Source: Saccharothrix sp. NRRL B-16314
Lineage (GTDB): Bacteria; Actinomycetota; Actinomycetes; Mycobacteriales; Pseudonocardiaceae
Assembly: GCF_000716595.1 (NCBI RefSeq)
Contig: NZ_JNXC01000003.1
Coordinates: 248,001 to 312,000 of the forward strand
Direction: 5' to 3'
Length of the DNA: 64,000 bases
The notes below the pieces were generated by a model. It searched no databases and was not told the DNA's origin. It saw only the letters and a program-made list of their open reading frames with translations. Position 1 is the first letter of the stretch; each line of letters starts with the position of its first letter. The position numbers and the translations under genes were made by a program. Below are positions 43,206 to 50,683 of this stretch, one piece after another.

Positions 43206-44696
43206 CTAGTGAGCCACCCGGCGAGGACGACCCGTCGACGAACCGCCGCGCCCGCGCTCACCGTCGAAACGGCCACCGCGGAAACCGCCGCCACCCGCAC
43301 CGCCACTGCGACGCGGACCGCCGCCACCGCTACCGCCGCGACGGGCGCGCACGGGAACCTCGGGCTCGACCACGGGAATGCCGCTGGGCACCCGCGCACC
43401 GGTGATGCGGATCAGGTCCTCGTCACCGGGACGGACCTTGGTCGACGTCGGGCGGACGCCCGCCCGCGCGGTCAGGCCCTGCACGGTGCGCCGCTGGTCG
43501 TGCGTGACCAGCGTGACGACCGTCCCGGACTGCCCGGCACGCGCCGTGCGACCGGCGCGGTGCAGGTAGTCCTTCGGGTCGGCCGGCGGGTCGACGTGCA
43601 CGACGAGGCTCACGTCGTCCACGTGGATGCCGCGCGCCGCCACGTCCGTGGCGATCAGCACCGGCATCGAGCCCTCGCGGAACTGGCCGAGCACCCGCGT
43701 ACGCGCGCTCTGCGCCTTGCCGCCGTGCAACGCACCCGCGTGCACGCCCATCGACCGCAGCTTCTTGGCCAACCTGTCCACGTGGTGCTTGGTGCGCACG
43801 AACATGATCGTGCGGCCCTCGCGCGCGGCGACTTCGGTGACGACGTTCTGCTTGTCCTCGGCGGACACGAACAGCAGGTGGTGCTCCATCGTGGTGACGC
43901 TGCCCGTGGGCGGCGAGACCGAGTGGACCACCGGGTTGTGCAGGTACTGGCGGACCAGCTTGTCCACGTCGCCGTCGAGCGTCGCGGAGAACAGCAGCCG
44001 CTGCCCGTCCTGCGGGGTGAGGTCGAGGATGGCCCGGACCTGGGGCATGAAGCCCATGTCCGCCATCTGGTCGGCCTCGTCCAGCGCGGTGAACATGATC
44101 TCGGACAGGTCGGCGGTGCCCTGCCGGACGTGGTCCGACAACCGGCCGGGGGTTGCGATCAGCAGGTCGACACCACGGCGCAGCGCGTCGATCTGACGCG
44201 GGAACGACGTGCCGCCGACGACCGTGCGGCACCAGAGGCCGAGCGAGCGGGCGAACGGGTTCAGCGCTTCCTCGACCTGCATCGCCAACTCGCGGGTCGG
44301 CACGAGCACGAGGGCGCGCGGCTTCAACGGCTTGGCCCGGCCGCCCGCGAGACGGGACAGCAGCGCCAAGCCGAACGCCAGCGTCTTGCCGGAGCCGGTC
44401 TGGCCGCGGCCGAGGACGTCGCGACCCGCCATCGCGTCGGGCAGCGTCGCCGCCTGGATCGGGAAGGGTTCGGTGATGCCGGCCTGGGTGAGCGCGCCGA
44501 GCAGCTCGTCGGACAGGCCCAGTTCGGCGAACGAGGGCAGCGGGCCCTCGGGCATCGTGCTCTCGACGTGATCGGGAATGGTGGTCGCCTGCTCCACGGT
44601 GGAAGCGGGACGACGGTTGCCCTGGCCAGGGCGCCTGGTGCTGCGGGAATTGCGGAACTGCGGGCGCTCGGAACGGCCTTGGGACATTGTCGGCAA
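43206..44696 (-). CDS. DEAD-box RNA helicase with RGG tail
   Basis: The 496-residue protein unwinds structured RNA using ATP. The Q motif region is SFAELGLSDELLGALTQAGITEPFPIQAATLP. Motif I is GRGQTGSGKT, motif II ALDEADQMADMG, motif III FSATLDGD, and motif VI HRAGRTARAG. A basic N-terminal extension of about 45 residues and a Gly/Arg-rich tail (RRGGSGGGGPRRSGG, FRGGRF) probably bind RNA. The TTG at 44696 is 6 bases from GGAGG; an ATG nine bases on is possible but too far. The ribosome binding site lies in a hairpin, which may make synthesis sensitive to cold or to helicase level. Confidence 0.93.
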   Translation of the reverse strand: MPTMSQGRSERPQFRNSRSTRRPGQGNRRPASTVEQATTIPDHVESTMPEGPLPSFAELGLSDELLGALTQAGITEPFPIQAATLPDAMAGRDVLGRGQTGSGKTLAFGLALLSRLAGGRAKPLKPRALVLVPTRELAMQVEEALNPFARSLGLWCRTVVGGTSFPRQIDALRRGVDLLIATPGRLSDHVRQGTADLSEIMFTALDEADQMADMGFMPQVRAILDLTPQDGQRLLFSATLDGDVDKLVRQYLHNPVVHSVSPPTGSVTTMEHHLLFVSAEDKQNVVTEVAAREGRTIMFVRTKHHVDRLAKKLRSMGVHAGALHGGKAQSARTRVLGQFREGSMPVLIATDVAARGIHVDDVSLVVHVDPPADPKDYLHRAGRTARAGQSGTVVTLVTHDQRRTVQGLTARAGVRPTSTKVRPGDEDLIRITGARVPSGIPVVEPEVPVRARRGGSGGGGPRRSGGAGGGGFRGGRFDGERGRGGSSTGRPRRVAH

Positions 44697-44702
44697 AACA
44701 AA

Positions 44703-44728
44703 CCTCCGGGACACGGCACGTCTCGGAG
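44703..44728 (-). promoter_or_regulatory. Leader hairpin holding the helicase ribosome binding site
   Basis: In the minus-strand RNA, CTCCGAGAC and GTCCCGGAG pair over nine positions with one mismatch and a 7-base loop. The right arm carries most of the GGAGG ribosome binding site. This could allow autoregulation by the RNA helicase itself. Confidence 0.5.
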
Positions 44729-44872
44729 ATTGCTCTGCTTCAGCAGGCGCGATCGCGGGGACGGGCCCGGCGCGCGGTCGCGCCGATAGTGGTTGGGACG
44801 CACCACCGGCCACTCTGGCGGCCTGGGGCGCTCGTCGGCGCCACCGGGCGGTGCACCGCTCAGTCTAGCCGA

Positions 44873-45364
44873 TCACGAGACGGTGTCGGGCACCCTGGCG
44901 GTGTTCTCGCGCACACGCATGGCCAGACGGGCTATCCCGTGCGCGCTGACGACGATCACCGGGAACCACAAAAGCGCACGTGAGGAGGGCTTTGCCGATA
45001 CGCCCGCACGGCTGAGCCGGCGGAACGCCCAGAGGCTGAACGGGGCCACCACCGTCGGCGCGGTGAGCACGCCGGGTGTGTAGCTGCGGAAAACCGCGCT
45101 GCTCGCCACGTGCGTGACGGCGTGCAGCCCGAAACCCGCGAGCACCGACTGGAAGAACCGCGACCGGCCGCCGGTGCGCGCGCCGTCCGCCGCCGCTGCC
45201 GCGACGACGACCCCGACCACCCCGATGGCGATGGCCGCCTCCGGTGTCGTGGTCGTCGGCACGTGCCGGTGCCGCCGCGTCCACCGGGCCATCGTCACCA
45301 GCTCTTCCAGGTCGTGCACGACCCACGCGGCGAGCAGGCCCCAGGTGACCTTCTTGCTGACCAT
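44873..45364 (-). CDS. HXXEE-domain membrane protein
   Basis: The 163-residue protein has several hydrophobic helices and the HxxEE motif in LLAAWVVHDLEELVTMARW, which names the family. A later conserved-looking part is FGLHAVTHVASSAVFRSYTPGVLTAP. The family is widespread and its function is unknown; the His and Glu residues suggest a metal site in the membrane. It is divergent from a TetR gene with a perfect operator in the 26-base gap, so it is probably the repressed target. Confidence 0.88.
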   Translation of the reverse strand: MVSKKVTWGLLAAWVVHDLEELVTMARWTRRHRHVPTTTTPEAAIAIGVVGVVVAAAAADGARTGGRSRFFQSVLAGFGLHAVTHVASSAVFRSYTPGVLTAPTVVAPFSLWAFRRLSRAGVSAKPSSRALLWFPVIVVSAHGIARLAMRVRENTARVPDTVS

Positions 45365-45372
45365 GGCACTTA

Positions 45373-45389
45373 CGTTACATGATGTAACG
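45373..45389. promoter_or_regulatory. TetR operator between HXXEE and TetR genes
   Basis: CGTTACAT-G-ATGTAACG is a perfect 8+1+8 dyad. It lies between the two divergent starts, 8 bases before the HXXEE start and one base before the TetR ATG. It must cover both promoters or leader regions. Confidence 0.8.
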
Positions 45390-45390
45390 C

Positions 45391-45978
45391 ATGTCTGGAC
45401 GGCCGCGGAGCACCCACATCGACCGAGCGCTGACCGAAGCCGCGCTCGAACTGCTGGAGGAAGTCGGCTTCGACGCGTTGACGCTCGACGCGGTCGCCGC
45501 CCGCGCCGGCGTGAGCCGACCCGCCCTGTACCGGCGGTGGTCGACCAAGCTCCACCTCGTCGCGCACGTCCTGCTGGCCGACGTCATCCCGATGGCCGAC
45601 CCGGACACCGGCAGCGCGCGCGAAGACCTGCTCCGACTCGCGAACGCCCTCGTGGACGGGCTGTCGTGGGTGGTGCTCGCGGTGCACGCCGAGGCGCGAC
45701 GGGTGCCCGGCCTGGTCGACGGGTTCCTCGCCGACCGGCACGCCTTGATCGACGGGATCGTGCGCCGTGGCGTGGCACGCGGCGAGCTCCGGGCCGATGT
45801 CGACCCGGAGCTCGTGCGCGACCTGCTGTTCGGACCCCTCGTCTACCACTGGCTCGCGACCGACCGGCCGCGGTCGCCGGACACCGTCTTCGACGTCGTC
45901 TGGCCCCTGTTCGGCGACGGTTCCGGTGACGGCTCCGGGGTCAGCGGAGCCCTGCGAGGTCCAGCAGCATCTCGGTGA
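45391..45978 (+). CDS. TetR-family regulator
   Basis: The 195-residue protein has a TetR-type DNA-binding domain (ALELLEEVGFDALTLDAVAARAGVSRPALYRRWSTKLHLVAHVL). The helical C-terminal domain ends in DPELVRDLLFGPLVYHWLATDRP. The ATG follows the operator by one base and has no ribosome binding site, so a leaderless transcript is likely. Its 3' end overlaps the convergent RIO kinase gene by 38 bp. It probably represses the divergent HXXEE gene. Confidence 0.9.
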   Translation: MSGRPRSTHIDRALTEAALELLEEVGFDALTLDAVAARAGVSRPALYRRWSTKLHLVAHVLLADVIPMADPDTGSAREDLLRLANALVDGLSWVVLAVHAEARRVPGLVDGFLADRHALIDGIVRRGVARGELRADVDPELVRDLLFGPLVYHWLATDRPRSPDTVFDVVWPLFGDGSGDGSGVSGALRGPAASR

Positions 45979-46918
45979 TCTCCCGCGGCTCAGCCAGTTC
46001 CGGGGCCAGGCCGCGCGCGGTGAACCAGTCGGCGACGTTGCGCACGTCCCGCTCCAGGAACTCGGGCCCGCGCGGGTTCGCCACCAGGTCCACCACCTGC
46101 GGCAGGTCGATCACGACCAGCCGCCCTTCGTGCACCATCAGGTTGAACGCCGACAGGTCGCCGTGCCCCAGCCCCACGGACGCCATCAGGCTCAACGCGT
46201 CCACAAGCTGCCGCCACAACCCCTCCAGCTCGTCCGGTTCCGGACGCAACTGCGCCAACCTCGGCGCCGCCGAACCGTCCGTGCCGACGAACTCCAACAG
46301 CAACTCGGTGCCGTCGCGCTGCACCGGGTACGGCACCGGGGCGCCCAACTGCCAGAGCGTCGTCAACGCGGCGAACTCGGCGACCGCCCACCGCTCGGCG
46401 ATGAGGTTCCGGCCGAAGGCGCTGCGGTTCGCCATCGCGCGCATCTCCCGGGACCGGCGCATCCGCCGGCCTTCGAGGTAACCCGCGTCCCGGTGGAACA
46501 GCCGGTGGTCGTTGCTGCGGTACCGCTTCGCCGCCATCACGCAGGAACGGTCGGTGCCGGGCATGACGCGTTCCACCAGGAAGACGTCCGCCTCCTTGCC
46601 GGTCTTCACGATGCCCAGTTCACGGTCCACCGCGGACAGTTCGGTGATCAGCCACGACGGATGTGGTTTCGGCCCCTGGTCGGCATCGCCCCAGGTGGAC
46701 CACCGGTCGCCGTCGGGCGGGACGTCCGCGGCGACCGAGTCGTCCCGCATCTGGGTGAGACGGTCCTTGGCCTCTTCGGTGAGCCGGCCGCGACGGGTCG
46801 GCTCGACTCCGCCGTCGGGGCGCGCCGAAGCCTTCTTGGCCTTCTTGACCTGCCACCGGAGGTCGTCGGCGTGGTCGAACTCGGATTCGAAATCTGCGTA
46901 CTGCTCGTGCTCTCGCAC
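45941..46918 (-). CDS. RIO-type atypical protein kinase
   Basis: The 325-residue protein has the RIO kinase core. VKTGKEADVFLVE is the nucleotide loop, VMAAKRYRSN holds the ATP lysine, LGHGDLSAFNLMV the catalytic loop, and VIDLPQVVDL the metal-binding Asp (DLPQ). About 90 charged residues precede the kinase domain. In archaea and eukaryotes RIO proteins work in ribosome maturation; bacterial roles are unclear. The start is a GTG. The nearby DEAD-box helicase would suit an RNA-related role, but they are not in one operon. Confidence 0.92.
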   Translation of the reverse strand: MREHEQYADFESEFDHADDLRWQVKKAKKASARPDGGVEPTRRGRLTEEAKDRLTQMRDDSVAADVPPDGDRWSTWGDADQGPKPHPSWLITELSAVDRELGIVKTGKEADVFLVERVMPGTDRSCVMAAKRYRSNDHRLFHRDAGYLEGRRMRRSREMRAMANRSAFGRNLIAERWAVAEFAALTTLWQLGAPVPYPVQRDGTELLLEFVGTDGSAAPRLAQLRPEPDELEGLWRQLVDALSLMASVGLGHGDLSAFNLMVHEGRLVVIDLPQVVDLVANPRGPEFLERDVRNVADWFTARGLAPELAEPREITEMLLDLAGLR

Positions 46919-47153
46919 TGGATGTGCTCCAGGTGAAGGGGAGTGATCGCCCCACCCGGCGCGGTGTGGTCCTCCGCGTCAGGAGTGCGGGGCGAGCGGA
47001 CGGGTCGGTGCCACGTCCCGGACAGCTGTCGCCATCTGGCACCTCCTCGACTCCGCCGTGGTCTCCACCACCGGCGCTCTGCGCGTACCGGAGCAGACTG
47101 CCGCGCCCCGCGGTCTCAGGGCAACCGATTTATCCCGCCGTTCCTCCTGCCGC

Positions 47154-47669
47154 TCACGGCCTCTGCTCCACGCGGTAGCTGCCGCGCTGGCCGAGCCAGG
47201 CGGCGGCCAGTCCGCCGATCACCAGCGAGTCGTGCCGCAGCACGCGTTCGTCGTGCCACTGGGAGGCGTGCCGCGCGGTGGCCAGCATCCTGGTCCGGGC
47301 CTCGGCGCTGAACTCGACCAACGCCGCCACCGCTTCCTCGACCTCGTCCTCCGGGAGCGGCTGGGGCGTCGGGTCGACCGGGAGGGTGAGCACGGTGTCC
47401 GCGAACGTCGCCGAAGTGCCGAGGTCGCGGGCGAGTTGGTGTTCCACGGACTCGGCGTTCACCTGGCGCTGCCGCCACTTCCGGTCGGTCAGGGCGAGGC
47501 GCAGGCCGAGCAGACGGGCGAGGCAGAGCCCGGACCACACGCGCTTCAGCGCCTCTGGCGCGTCGAGGGCGTCGGTGCGGAGATCTGCGGTGATTCCCCT
47601 GAGCAACGAGGGGACGACCGGTTCGGCGGGCGGGTCGCCGAGTGTGCCGCCTGGTGTGTCGAGGCTCAC
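47154..47669 (-). CDS. Hypothetical protein
   Basis: The 171-residue protein is soluble and largely helical (DAPEALKRVWSGLCLARLLGLRLALTDRKWRQRQV and EVEEAVAALVEFSAEARTRMLA), with no motif I can name. It starts with a GTG. The gaps before and after it hold no other gene. Codon use looks typical for the window, so it is likely real and perhaps conserved in relatives. Confidence 0.65.
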   Translation of the reverse strand: MSLDTPGGTLGDPPAEPVVPSLLRGITADLRTDALDAPEALKRVWSGLCLARLLGLRLALTDRKWRQRQVNAESVEHQLARDLGTSATFADTVLTLPVDPTPQPLPEDEVEEAVAALVEFSAEARTRMLATARHASQWHDERVLRHDSLVIGGLAAAWLGQRGSYRVEQRP

Positions 47670-47721
47670 CCGATCATTCTGGCACTATCGTCACAAAGAG
47701 GTAAAAGCCGGCTGCACTCTG

Positions 47722-48687
47722 TCACGCATTTGGCGGGCAACGGTGGGCGAAGGACCTTCGGTAATCCTTTGGTGACAAACCGACCACGGTCGTGAAGTGG
47801 TGCCGTAGCAACGCGGCCGTGCCGAAGCCGCAGCGGTGGGCCACGTCCTCCACGGTGAGCTGTGTTTCCTCCAGGAGTTGGCGGGCGCGCAGGACGCGTT
47901 GGCCGGTGAGCCAGCGGTGCGGGGTCGTGCCGGTCTCGGCGGCGAACCGGCGGGCGAACGTCCGTTCCGACATGTTGGCCTGGTCGGCGAGGCTGGCGAT
48001 GGTGTGCTCGTCGTCGAGCCGGTCCTGGAGCCAGGCGAGCACCGGCTGGAGGCTGTCCGCCTGGTGCGGCGGGGTGGGCAGTTCGATGAACTGCCGCTGG
48101 CCGCCGTCGCGTTGGGGTGCGACGACCATGCGGCGGGCGATGGCGGCGGTCACGACGGCGCCGAGTTCGCGGCGGACGACGTGCAGGCACGCGTCGATGC
48201 CCGCCGCCGTGCCGGCGCTCGTGACGATGTCGCCGTCGTCCACGAACAGGACGTCGGGGTCGATCTTGGCGTGGGGGAAGCGTTCGGCGAGCTCGGCGAC
48301 GTGCCGCCAGTGGGTGGTGCAGCGGCGGTCGTCGAGCAGGCCGGCCGCGCCGAGGATGAACGCGCCGCTGCACACCGACAGCAACGTGCTGCCGCGGCGG
48401 TTGGCTTCGCGGAGCGCTTCGACCACGGCGGGCGGGTATTCGTCGCGGATGGTCGCGGCGGGGACGGCGATCAGGTCGGCTTGATCGAGCGCGTCGAGGC
48501 CGTGGTTCGGGGTGAGGGAGGCGCCGACGCCGGTGCTGACCGGTTCGCCGGGGTGCTCGCCGCAGACCCGGAAGTCGAAGGGCGGCACGCCTTCGTCGGT
48601 GCGGTCGATGCCGAAGACTTCGCAGACCACGCCGAACTCGAACGGCGCGAGCCCGTCGATGACGACGGCGGCAACGGTGCGGAGCAT
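47722..48687 (-). CDS. GlxA-type AraC-family regulator
   Basis: The 321-residue protein joins a DJ-1/PfpI-like domain to an AraC helix-turn-helix domain. The first part has GLAPFEFGVVCEVFG and LLSVCSGAFILGAAGLLDDRRCTTHW. The second has ERTFARRFAAETGTTPHRWLTGQRVLRARQLLEETQ and VEDVAHRCGFGTAALLRHHFTTVVGLSPKDYRRSF. The SVCSGAF Cys is at the nucleophile elbow as in other GlxA regulators. The ATG at 48687 follows GAGGG closely. It is divergent from a small membrane protein across a region with nested inverted repeats. Confidence 0.92.
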   Translation of the reverse strand: MLRTVAAVVIDGLAPFEFGVVCEVFGIDRTDEGVPPFDFRVCGEHPGEPVSTGVGASLTPNHGLDALDQADLIAVPAATIRDEYPPAVVEALREANRRGSTLLSVCSGAFILGAAGLLDDRRCTTHWRHVAELAERFPHAKIDPDVLFVDDGDIVTSAGTAAGIDACLHVVRRELGAVVTAAIARRMVVAPQRDGGQRQFIELPTPPHQADSLQPVLAWLQDRLDDEHTIASLADQANMSERTFARRFAAETGTTPHRWLTGQRVLRARQLLEETQLTVEDVAHRCGFGTAALLRHHFTTVVGLSPKDYRRSFAHRCPPNA

Positions 48688-48715
48688 GCCCTCACCGTAC
48701 TTGGCAGGATATTGA

Positions 48716-48757
48716 TGCACAACGGCACAACTGCCAATTGTGGCAGTTTCTTGTGCA
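48716..48757. promoter_or_regulatory. Nested inverted repeats upstream of the GlxA-type regulator
   Basis: TGCACAA (48716-48722) and TTGTGCA (48751-48757) frame an inner dyad CTGCCAATTGTGGCAG (48731-48746). The two dyads are nearly concentric. The site lies between the regulator and the divergent small gene, suggesting control of both. Confidence 0.6.
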
Positions 48758-48773
48758 CCGCATGGTTAGTGCC

Positions 48774-49289
48774 ATGACTTCGATCCTGTTCGCGCTGACC
48801 GCAGTGGCACTGGTCGTCTACGGCTTGGAACGCAACCACCACCGCCAGGTCCGCCAGGGCAACCGACTGGGGAACCGCCTGGCCGGCAGCTCCGACGTCG
48901 AAGACCGAGACCTCTCCCGGCTTCAGGCGGACCTACGCGCCACCACAACCCACCCCGCCCGCACCCGGCAGCCCCAGCCCCGCTCGGCCCATTCCCAGCC
49001 CGCCCAGGCTCGTCCGGCCCAGTCCCGGCCCACCCAGTCCCACCTGGCCCAGCCGTGCCCCGCCGGATCGGACGTCACCCGCGCCGTCCCGTCGGTCCCC
49101 GCCCGATCCGTACCGGCCCGGTCCCGCCGCACCCCGACCGGCATCGCACCCGACCTCGTCCCCGCCCCGGCCGGCATCGCCCTCGAACCCGCACCGGCCG
49201 ACCTCGTCCCCGACCTCGCCCCGCCCGGTGCCGTTCCCGACCAGCCGGTCAGTCCCCGACGATCAGATCAGCCGTGCCTGTCCCGGTGA
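48774..49289 (+). CDS. Small membrane-anchored low-complexity protein
   Basis: The 171-residue protein has a single N-terminal helix (SILFALTAVALVVYGLERNHH). A long region rich in Pro, Ala, Arg, Ser and Gln follows with short repeats such as PAQARPAQSRPTQSHLAQ and VPARSVPARS. No domain is recognisable. The first 50 residues look genuine; the low-complexity rest may be poorly conserved or partly spurious. It overlaps the convergent yaaA by 41 bp. Confidence 0.5.
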   Translation: MTSILFALTAVALVVYGLERNHHRQVRQGNRLGNRLAGSSDVEDRDLSRLQADLRATTTHPARTRQPQPRSAHSQPAQARPAQSRPTQSHLAQPCPAGSDVTRAVPSVPARSVPARSRRTPTGIAPDLVPAPAGIALEPAPADLVPDLAPPGAVPDQPVSPRRSDQPCLSR

Positions 49290-49992
49290 GCTCGACCCTC
49301 AGCCCGGCCCGGCCCGCAACCTTGATCAACCCCTTCAGGTCACCCGGCTCGGCCCGCGACTGGACGATCACCCGGGCCAGCCGCCCCTTGTGCGCCTTGT
49401 TGAAGTGGCTGACCGCGTTCCGCCGCCCCTTCGCATCCTCGGTGACCACGCGCACCACCGCGGCACCGGGGATGCGGGCGAGCGACGTGTACGGACTCGA
49501 CCGCAGGTCCACGACGAACTCGTCGGCCGCCGCCAGCACCGGCTCCAGCACCGGCCGCCACAGCGCGCCGAGCGGCCCGATCGAGGGCAGCACGCTCCCG
49601 CCCGACAGCCGGTAAGCCGGGATCGGGTCCCCACCGCCGACGACGCCGAACAACGCCGACGCCACCGCGAGCCGCGCGAACGCCCGGGACTTCTCGGTCT
49701 TGGTGAGCGACCCGAGGGCGAGCGCGTCGTAGAGCACCCCCGTGTACCGCGCGAGCGCGGGCAGGGTGGGCGAACGGCGGATCTCCGCGTTGCGCTCCAC
49801 CTCACCGGCCTGGCGCTCGGACAGGCCGAGCGCGGCGAGGCTCGCGGGAACGTCTGCGGCGAGGTCGACCAGGGCGTCGACCAGCTTGCCCCGCACGGGG
49901 GTGAGCTCGGTGTGCGAGAGCAGGTCGAGGTCCAAGGGCGCACCGGAGCCGCCGAGGGCTTTGGTCTCCGACGGGGGGAGCAGTACCAACAC
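49249..49992 (-). CDS. yaaA: YaaA-family peroxide stress protein
   Basis: The 247-residue protein starts MLVLLPPSETKALGG, the usual YaaA opening. It keeps YTGVLYDAL, the PIPAYRLSGGSVLPSIGPLGALWRP region and the C-terminal HFNKAHKGRLARV. In E. coli YaaA limits damage by lowering free iron under hydrogen peroxide stress and binds DNA. The start is a GTG. A 20-bp tandem repeat begins 29 bases upstream of it. Confidence 0.92.
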   Translation of the reverse strand: MLVLLPPSETKALGGSGAPLDLDLLSHTELTPVRGKLVDALVDLAADVPASLAALGLSERQAGEVERNAEIRRSPTLPALARYTGVLYDALALGSLTKTEKSRAFARLAVASALFGVVGGGDPIPAYRLSGGSVLPSIGPLGALWRPVLEPVLAAADEFVVDLRSSPYTSLARIPGAAVVRVVTEDAKGRRNAVSHFNKAHKGRLARVIVQSRAEPGDLKGLIKVAGRAGLRVELTGTGTADLIVGD

Positions 49993-50020
49993 GACTGGTC
50001 ACCCTAGGCGCTCCCGCCCT

Positions 50021-50120
50021 CCCGGCCACCGCCGCGTCAGCCCCGCCACCGCCGCGTCAGCCCCGCCACCGCCGCGTCAGCCCCGCCACCGCCGCGTCAG
50101 CCCCGCCACCGCCGCGTCAG
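50021..50120. repeat. 20-bp tandem repeat, five copies
   Basis: Four exact copies of ccccgccaccgccgcgtcag follow a first copy with one changed base. The array fills the gap between yaaA and the VOC gene and runs one base past the VOC stop codon, which lies in the last copy. The unit length is not a multiple of three. Confidence 0.95.
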
Positions 50121-50470
50121 CCCGGCTGGCCGACGCAGAACTGGTTGCCGTCCGGGTCGGCGAGGACGGTCCACGTCAGACCGGGGACGGTGTGTTCCGC
50201 GACTTCCGTCGCGCCCAGGCCCGCCAATCGGGTGACTTCGGCCGCGCGGTCCTCCACGTGGGCGTCGAAGTGCACGCGGTTCTTGCCCGGTGTCGGGTCG
50301 TCGACCCGCTGCAACCCCAGCTGCAGGCCGCTCGCACCACCGGCCGGAGCGAGCATCAGGAACTCACCCCAGTCGTGTTGGACGGACGTACCCAGCGCCT
50401 TCGTCCAGAACTCGGCCAGCCGGTGGGGGTCCGTCGTGTCGATGGTGATCATCCCGATCTCGAACGTCAT
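50117..50470 (-). CDS. VOC-family (glyoxalase-like) protein
   Basis: The 117-residue protein has the vicinal oxygen chelate fold: EIGMITIDTTDPHRLAEFWTKALG at the start, KNRVHFDAHVEDRAAEVTRL in the middle, and LADPDGNQFCVGQPG at the end. Small single-domain members may bind metals, antibiotics or other ligands; no function can be assigned. The ATG at 50470 has only a weak ribosome binding site (GGCGG). The frame stays open upstream through a 12-bp repeat, giving a VVCA pattern that I regard as non-coding. It is bracketed by two different tandem repeats. Confidence 0.87.
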   Translation of the reverse strand: MTFEIGMITIDTTDPHRLAEFWTKALGTSVQHDWGEFLMLAPAGGASGLQLGLQRVDDPTPGKNRVHFDAHVEDRAAEVTRLAGLGATEVAEHTVPGLTWTVLADPDGNQFCVGQPG

Positions 50471-50530
50471 ACCGCCGCACGCTAGACCGGCCCACCGACA
50501 ATTCCGGCCGACGGACGCGGCCGACCGGGC

Positions 50531-50626
50531 CACCGCGCAGACCACCGCGCAGACCACCGCGCAGACCACCGCGCAGACCACCGCGCAGACCACCGCGCAG
50601 ACCACCGCGCAGACCACCGCGCAGAC
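50531..50626. repeat. 12-bp tandem repeat, eight exact copies
   Basis: Eight exact, uninterrupted copies of caccgcgcagac lie in the gap between the divergent VOC and proS genes, ending 57 bases before the proS start. Perfect identity points to recent expansion or strong constraint. Confidence 0.96.
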
Positions 50627-50683
50627 TGATCAGGGCTGGTTCACTACCCTTTCCGGACAACCCGCCCACGAGGAGCACCCACC

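Noticed and set aside
50471..50617. N-terminal extension of the VOC protein through the 12-bp repeat (VVCA repeats)
   Set aside because: The pattern only reflects translation of the DNA repeat; the VOC fold starts at the ATG at 50470.
50021..50626. The two tandem repeats considered as a CRISPR array
   Set aside because: Units are directly adjacent with no unique spacers, and no cas genes are nearby.
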